A stretch of DNA of 8,791 nucleotides from an uncultured Desulfovibrio sp. GTDB taxonomy: Bacteria > Desulfobacterota > Desulfovibrionia > Desulfovibrionales > Desulfovibrionaceae. Location: positions 1 through 8,791 of the forward strand of contig USCL01000158.1 of assembly GCA_900553145.1 (NCBI GenBank), written 5' to 3'. The position numbers and the translations under genes were made by a program. The notes under the pieces are model-generated. The model searched no databases. It saw nothing but the letters and a program-made list of their open reading frames with translations, and was not told where the DNA came from. This document shows, in pieces, positions 6,487 to 8,791 of this stretch. Each line of letters begins with the position of its first letter. Position 1 is the stretch's first letter.

Positions 6487-7365
6487 ATGCAGCCCCGTTT
6501 TGTTGATTTGCATACGCATACGACGGCGTCCGACGGTACGGACGCCCCCCGGGACCTTATACGCAGGGCGGCTTCCCTGAAACTCGCGGCGGTCGCCGTG
6601 ACCGATCACGATACGATCTCCGGCCTTGATGAAGCGGAAGCCGCCGGGCGCGAATGCGGCGTGGAGGTCATCCGGGGGTGCGAGCTCGGCGTACAGGGGC
6701 AGTATGGCGAAATCCACCTGCTCGGGCTGTGGCTGCCCCGGCACTCGGCGTCTCTGGAGGCCGAACTGGCCCGTCTGCGGGTGCACCGGGAAGAGCGCAA
6801 CCTGAAAATGCTCGACAAACTGCGCGCCGCCGGCATCAGTATGGAGTACCAAGAGGTGCTGGACGAGGCCGGAGGCGAATCGGTCGGTCGTCCCCACATA
6901 GCCCGCGTACTTCAAAAACGCGGCGTCGTGTCCAGCTTCGCGCAGGCCTTTGAGCTGTATCTCGGCTATCACGGCGCGGCATACGTGCCCCGTACCCTGC
7001 TTTCCCCGGAAGAAGGGGTGAGCCTCATGGCGGATCTCGGCGCGGTGGTGAGTTTTGCGCATCCCATGCTGATCCGCTGTCCCCCGTCATGGTTCGACGA
7101 AATCATCCCCCGCCTCAAGGAAGCCGGGCTTGGGGCCATTGAGGCCTACCATAGCGAACATTCGGCGCGCGACGAGCGGTTTTGCGTGGAGCTGGCGGCC
7201 CGCTACGGCCTCGGGCTCAGCGGCGGCTCGGATTATCACGGCATGGCCAAGCAAGGCGTGGAGCTCGGGCGCGGCAAGGGCGGCCTGCGGGTGACGGTGG
7301 CCTTGCTCGATGCGCTCAAAGCCCGGCGCAAGGGGCCGGTTGACGCCTCCTCGGAGGTCTTGTAG
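6487..7365 (+). CDS. PHP-domain phosphoesterase, RNase AM/YciV/TrpH-like
   Basis: This 292-aa protein is a PHP-superfamily metal-dependent phosphoesterase. Metal ligands appear in the expected order: DLHTHT (7-12), ASDG (14-17), TDHDT (39-43), E66 in GCELG, H77 in EIHLLGL, GRPHIAR (134-140), FAHP (190-193), H222 and GGSDYHG (246-252), followed by ELGRG. Length and motif spacing closely match E. coli RNase AM (YciV/Rnm, 293 aa), a 5'-3' exonuclease acting on 5' ends of RNAs including rRNA. The same family was earlier annotated TrpH, and some members act on 3',5'-bisphosphate nucleotides, so the exact substrate here is inferred. ATG 6487 has AGGAG 5 nt upstream. The MocR-like gene follows after 9 nt and is likely co-transcribed. 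Confidence 0.9.
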   Translation: MQPRFVDLHTHTTASDGTDAPRDLIRRAASLKLAAVAVTDHDTISGLDEAEAAGRECGVEVIRGCELGVQGQYGEIHLLGLWLPRHSASLEAELARLRVHREERNLKMLDKLRAAGISMEYQEVLDEAGGESVGRPHIARVLQKRGVVSSFAQAFELYLGYHGAAYVPRTLLSPEEGVSLMADLGAVVSFAHPMLIRCPPSWFDEIIPRLKEAGLGAIEAYHSEHSARDERFCVELAARYGLGLSGGSDYHGMAKQGVELGRGKGGLRVTVALLDALKARRKGPVDASSEVL

Positions 7366-7374
7366 GGCAGCGGT

Positions 7375-8733
7375 ATGAAACTGCTTCGACTGTATCAGGA
7401 ACAGGCGGGGGAACATCCCGGAGAGGCCAAGTACATGCTCGTTGCCAACGCCATCGCGCAGGGCATCGAGGAGGGCGTCCTCGCGCCCGGGGAATCCCTG
7501 CCTACGCACAGGGATTTGGCCGGGGCGCTTGGCGTGACCATCGGAACCGTGAGCCGGGGGTATGCCGAGGCCGCGCAGCGCGGGCTGACCGTGGGCGTGA
7601 CCGGGCGGGGGACCTTTGTGACCGCTCCGTGCCACGATGTGGATGTGTACGAAGGCGCTGGCCGGATGCACGATCTGGGGTTCATCGCGCCCTTTGAATA
7701 TCTGAACCCGGATTTGAACGAGGCCGTGGCCGAGCTGTCCCGCTACGCCGACCTGAAGGAGCTCAGCAACTATCAGCAGCCGCGCGGGCTGCTGCGGCAC
7801 CGCGAGGCCGGAGCGCAGTGGGCCGGACGGTACGGGCTGGCCGTTTCGCCGGAAAACCTGCTCGTCTGTGCGGGGGCGCAGCACGCGCTTCTGACGGTGC
7901 TGGCGTCCCTGTTCAACCCGGGCGATCGCATCGCCGCCGAACAGCTCAGCTATCCGCTCCTCAAGCAGCTTGCCCGCCGCCTGCGGCTCAACCTGACGCC
8001 CATCCGCATGGATCAGGGCGGCATGCTGCCCGATTCGCTGGAGGCGGCTTGCCGTGCCGGGGGCATCAAAGGCCTGTATCTGATGCCCACGTGCCAGAAC
8101 CCCACGCTGGCGCAGATCCCCGAGTACCGCCGCCGGGAGCTGGTGGAGATCTGCCGGCGTTACGACGTCATGATTATCGAAGACGATGTCTACGCCCTTT
8201 CGCTGGAGCACAGCCTGCCGCCGCTGGCTTCATTGGCGCCGGAACGCTGCTGTTTCATCGCGTCCACAAGCGAAGCCCTGAGCGGCGGCTTGCGTATCGC
8301 CTATCTCTGTCCGCCTGATGCCGTTTTTGCCGAGCTGGAACGGACGGTTTCCTACACGATTTCAATGGCCCCTCCGCTCATGGCCGAACTGGCGACCATG
8401 TGGATCCGCAACGGCACGGCGGATCTCGTGCTTGCCGCCAAGCGGCGCGAGGCGGCGGAGCGCAACGCTTTGGCCCGGCGGCTGCTGGACGGCTTCCCCT
8501 TGGAGACGCGGACGACGGGGTTTTTCTGCTGGCTCAAGCTGCCCGATCCGTGGGCGGCGGTGGCCTTTGCCGAAGCGGCGCGGCAGCGCGGGATCATCGT
8601 GGCGGAGAGCGATCTCTTTGCACTGAACCACGTTTCGCCGGAGCAGGGCGTGCGTTTGGCGCTCGGTGGCGTGCGCACGCGGGAAGCTCTGGCGGCCGCG
8701 CTGGGCACGCTTGCGGGGATGCTGCACGGGTAG
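7375..8733 (+). CDS. MocR-type GntR/aminotransferase-fold protein lacking the PLP lysine
   Basis: The 452-aa product joins an N-terminal GntR winged helix (about 15-84, LPTHRDLAGALGVTIGTVSR at 42-61 and GRGTFV at 78-82) to a fold-type I aminotransferase-like domain (about 98-450). This is the MocR architecture, in which PLP or a ligand controls DNA binding. Aminotransferase landmarks are present: N242 in TCQNPT, IIEDDVYALS (267-276, with D271 and Y273 as PLP ring contacts), R307 as the phosphate contact, and R427 as the likely carboxylate contact. The Schiff-base lysine expected in the S-x-S-K-A-L-S-G-G-L-R motif is E300 (GAA at 8272-8274), so PLP could not be bound covalently in the usual way. 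The upstream ribosome-binding site is weak (AGGG, 7 nt away), suggesting coupling to the PHP gene. Target genes are unknown; a YdcR/NorG/GabR-like regulator is the closest category. Confidence 0.9.
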   Translation: MKLLRLYQEQAGEHPGEAKYMLVANAIAQGIEEGVLAPGESLPTHRDLAGALGVTIGTVSRGYAEAAQRGLTVGVTGRGTFVTAPCHDVDVYEGAGRMHDLGFIAPFEYLNPDLNEAVAELSRYADLKELSNYQQPRGLLRHREAGAQWAGRYGLAVSPENLLVCAGAQHALLTVLASLFNPGDRIAAEQLSYPLLKQLARRLRLNLTPIRMDQGGMLPDSLEAACRAGGIKGLYLMPTCQNPTLAQIPEYRRRELVEICRRYDVMIIEDDVYALSLEHSLPPLASLAPERCCFIASTSEALSGGLRIAYLCPPDAVFAELERTVSYTISMAPPLMAELATMWIRNGTADLVLAAKRREAAERNALARRLLDGFPLETRTTGFFCWLKLPDPWAAVAFAEAARQRGIIVAESDLFALNHVSPEQGVRLALGGVRTREALAAALGTLAGMLHG

Positions 8734-8753
8734 GGTGGAGGAAATATTGGGGA

Positions 8754-8791
8754 GGGGGAGGGAACCTTTCTGAAGAAAGGTTCCCTCCCCC
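8754..8791 (+). terminator. Perfect 17-bp hairpin after the MocR-like gene
   Basis: GGGGGAGGGAACCTTTC (8754-8770) pairs perfectly with GAAAGGTTCCCTCCCCC (8775-8791), with a TGAA loop, 20 nt after the stop codon. The window ends at the last paired base, so any T-tract cannot be seen. It may be the terminator of the PHP-MocR unit or part of a dispersed palindromic element. Confidence 0.65.

Noticed and set aside
7087..8211. 374-codon minus-strand open frame
   Set aside because: Spans parts of two well-supported + strand genes (PHP and MocR) in antisense; no domain signature.
8733..8762. G-rich tracts that might form a G-quadruplex
   Set aside because: Only three adjacent G3+ tracts lie within short loops; the fourth is 13 nt away, and the same bases form a perfect hairpin.

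Overview
The window is GC-rich, densely coding bacterial DNA. It carries the distal end of a division and cell wall (dcw) cluster in the order murB-ftsQ-ftsA-ftsZ, followed by unrelated genes. The gene order, the intergenic style (GC-rich palindromes of the 'GGGGGCGGCTCGCCCCC' kind) and a short uncharacterised lipoprotein after ftsZ suggest a Desulfovibrionaceae-like member of the Desulfobacterota. This placement is an inference from recalled features, not a database result.

Layout: 1-353 is a non-coding leader with three tandem hairpins. Bases 354-4867 hold murB, ftsQ, ftsA and ftsZ on the + strand. murB and ftsQ overlap by 13 nt. A 229-nt gap with RNA hairpins precedes ftsA, and ftsA-ftsZ are 41 nt apart. 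A rho-independent-type hairpin at 4939-4967 closes the ftsZ transcript. Bases 5216-5953 encode a predicted lipoprotein on + (no recognised function). A convergent region with terminator hairpins follows, then a small Trm112/YcaR-type zinc protein on the - strand (6177-6383). Divergent from it on + are a PHP-domain phosphoesterase resembling RNase AM/YciV/TrpH (6487-7365) and, 9 nt later, a MocR/GntR-type protein with an aminotransferase-fold domain (7375-8733). The window ends inside or at the end of a perfect 17-bp hairpin.

How the genes work together: MurB makes UDP-N-acetylmuramate for peptidoglycan. FtsZ forms the division ring, FtsA anchors it to the membrane, and FtsQ is the single-pass divisome scaffold. 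Trm112-like, PHP and MocR genes are not part of this pathway by family knowledge.

The most notable observations are: (a) the MocR-like protein has glutamate where the PLP-binding lysine should be, while the rest of the PLP pocket motifs look intact; (b) FtsZ carries a second copy of the PTF(L/I)R element of its C-terminal partner-binding peptide; (c) MurB has cysteine in place of the usual catalytic serine; (d) related short sequences and palindromes recur in the intergenic regions. I found no CRISPR array, tRNA, rRNA, insertion sequence or defence system, and nothing that amounts to a clearly new multi-gene system.
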